Source of the DNA: Bacteroidota bacterium
Lineage (GTDB): Bacteria > Bacteroidota > Bacteroidia > Bacteroidales > GCA-2748055
NCBI GenBank assembly: GCA_030642565.1
Contig: DAOWNM010000166.1
Coordinates: 1 to 6,290, forward strand
DNA length: 6,290 nt
Direction of reading: 5' to 3'
The position numbers were made by a program, and so were the translations under genes. This document shows positions 6,287-6,290 of this stretch, piece after piece. Position 1 is the first letter of the stretch; every line of letters begins with the position of its first letter. Under the pieces are notes generated by a model, which saw only the letters and a program-made list of their open reading frames with translations, had not been told where the DNA came from and ran no database searches.

Positions 6287-6290
6287 ATGA
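6287..6290 (+). CDS. Possible first codon of the next rightward gene (truncated by window edge)
   Basis: The window ends in ATG plus one base, about 38 bases downstream of an exact TACCTTTG promoter box and after an AT-rich stretch with no competing start. This makes it a likely initiation codon. Nothing of the product can be read. Confidence 0.3.

Overview
The window looks like a chromosomal segment of a member of the Bacteroidota, probably an uncultured Bacteroidales-like lineage. Four things point there: a secreted protein with a type IX secretion (T9SS, Por) C-terminal sorting domain; a TonB-dependent receptor preceded by a CarboxypepD_reg-like domain; promoter-like boxes of the TAnnTTTG type; and no clear Shine-Dalgarno sequences ahead of the genes. 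No rRNA, tRNA, CRISPR array, insertion sequence or phage gene was seen.

Left part (1-3007, minus strand): three genes read leftwards and probably form one operon. In transcription order they are an AMP-forming acyl-CoA/acyl-ACP ligase whose adenylation domain resembles that of Aas; a small multi-pass membrane protein of the CPBP (CAAX protease/bacteriocin-processing, Abi) family, 26 bases downstream; and an extended short-chain dehydrogenase/reductase of the dihydroflavonol-reductase/epimerase type, whose ATG lies one base after the CPBP stop and which runs off the left edge. The ligase and reductase would suit fatty-acid or lipid metabolism, but the set does not match a named pathway that I recognise.

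Middle (about 3008-5336): a short divergent intergenic region, then a rightward gene for a 745-residue outer-membrane TonB-dependent receptor. Its reading frame is intact but has no ATG near the signal peptide, only TTG codons or an in-frame ATA four codons upstream. No SusD-like partner follows it, so it is more likely a transporter of the siderophore/cobalamin type than a glycan-type SusC.

Right part (5350-6290): convergent with the receptor and 13 bases from it is a leftward gene for a small exported protein with a signal peptide, a cysteine-containing beta/Ig-like region and a T9SS type A sorting domain. Upstream of it is an AT-rich divergent intergenic region with a good leftward promoter candidate and an exact TACCTTTG rightward -7 box. 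The window ends on an ATG that is probably the first codon of the next rightward gene.

Overall this is a fairly ordinary Bacteroidota housekeeping/accessory neighbourhood. The points most worth a second look are the start codon of the TonB receptor, the altered catalytic motifs of the CPBP protein, and the unassigned ligase-CPBP-reductase operon. I found no convincing sign of an undescribed system.
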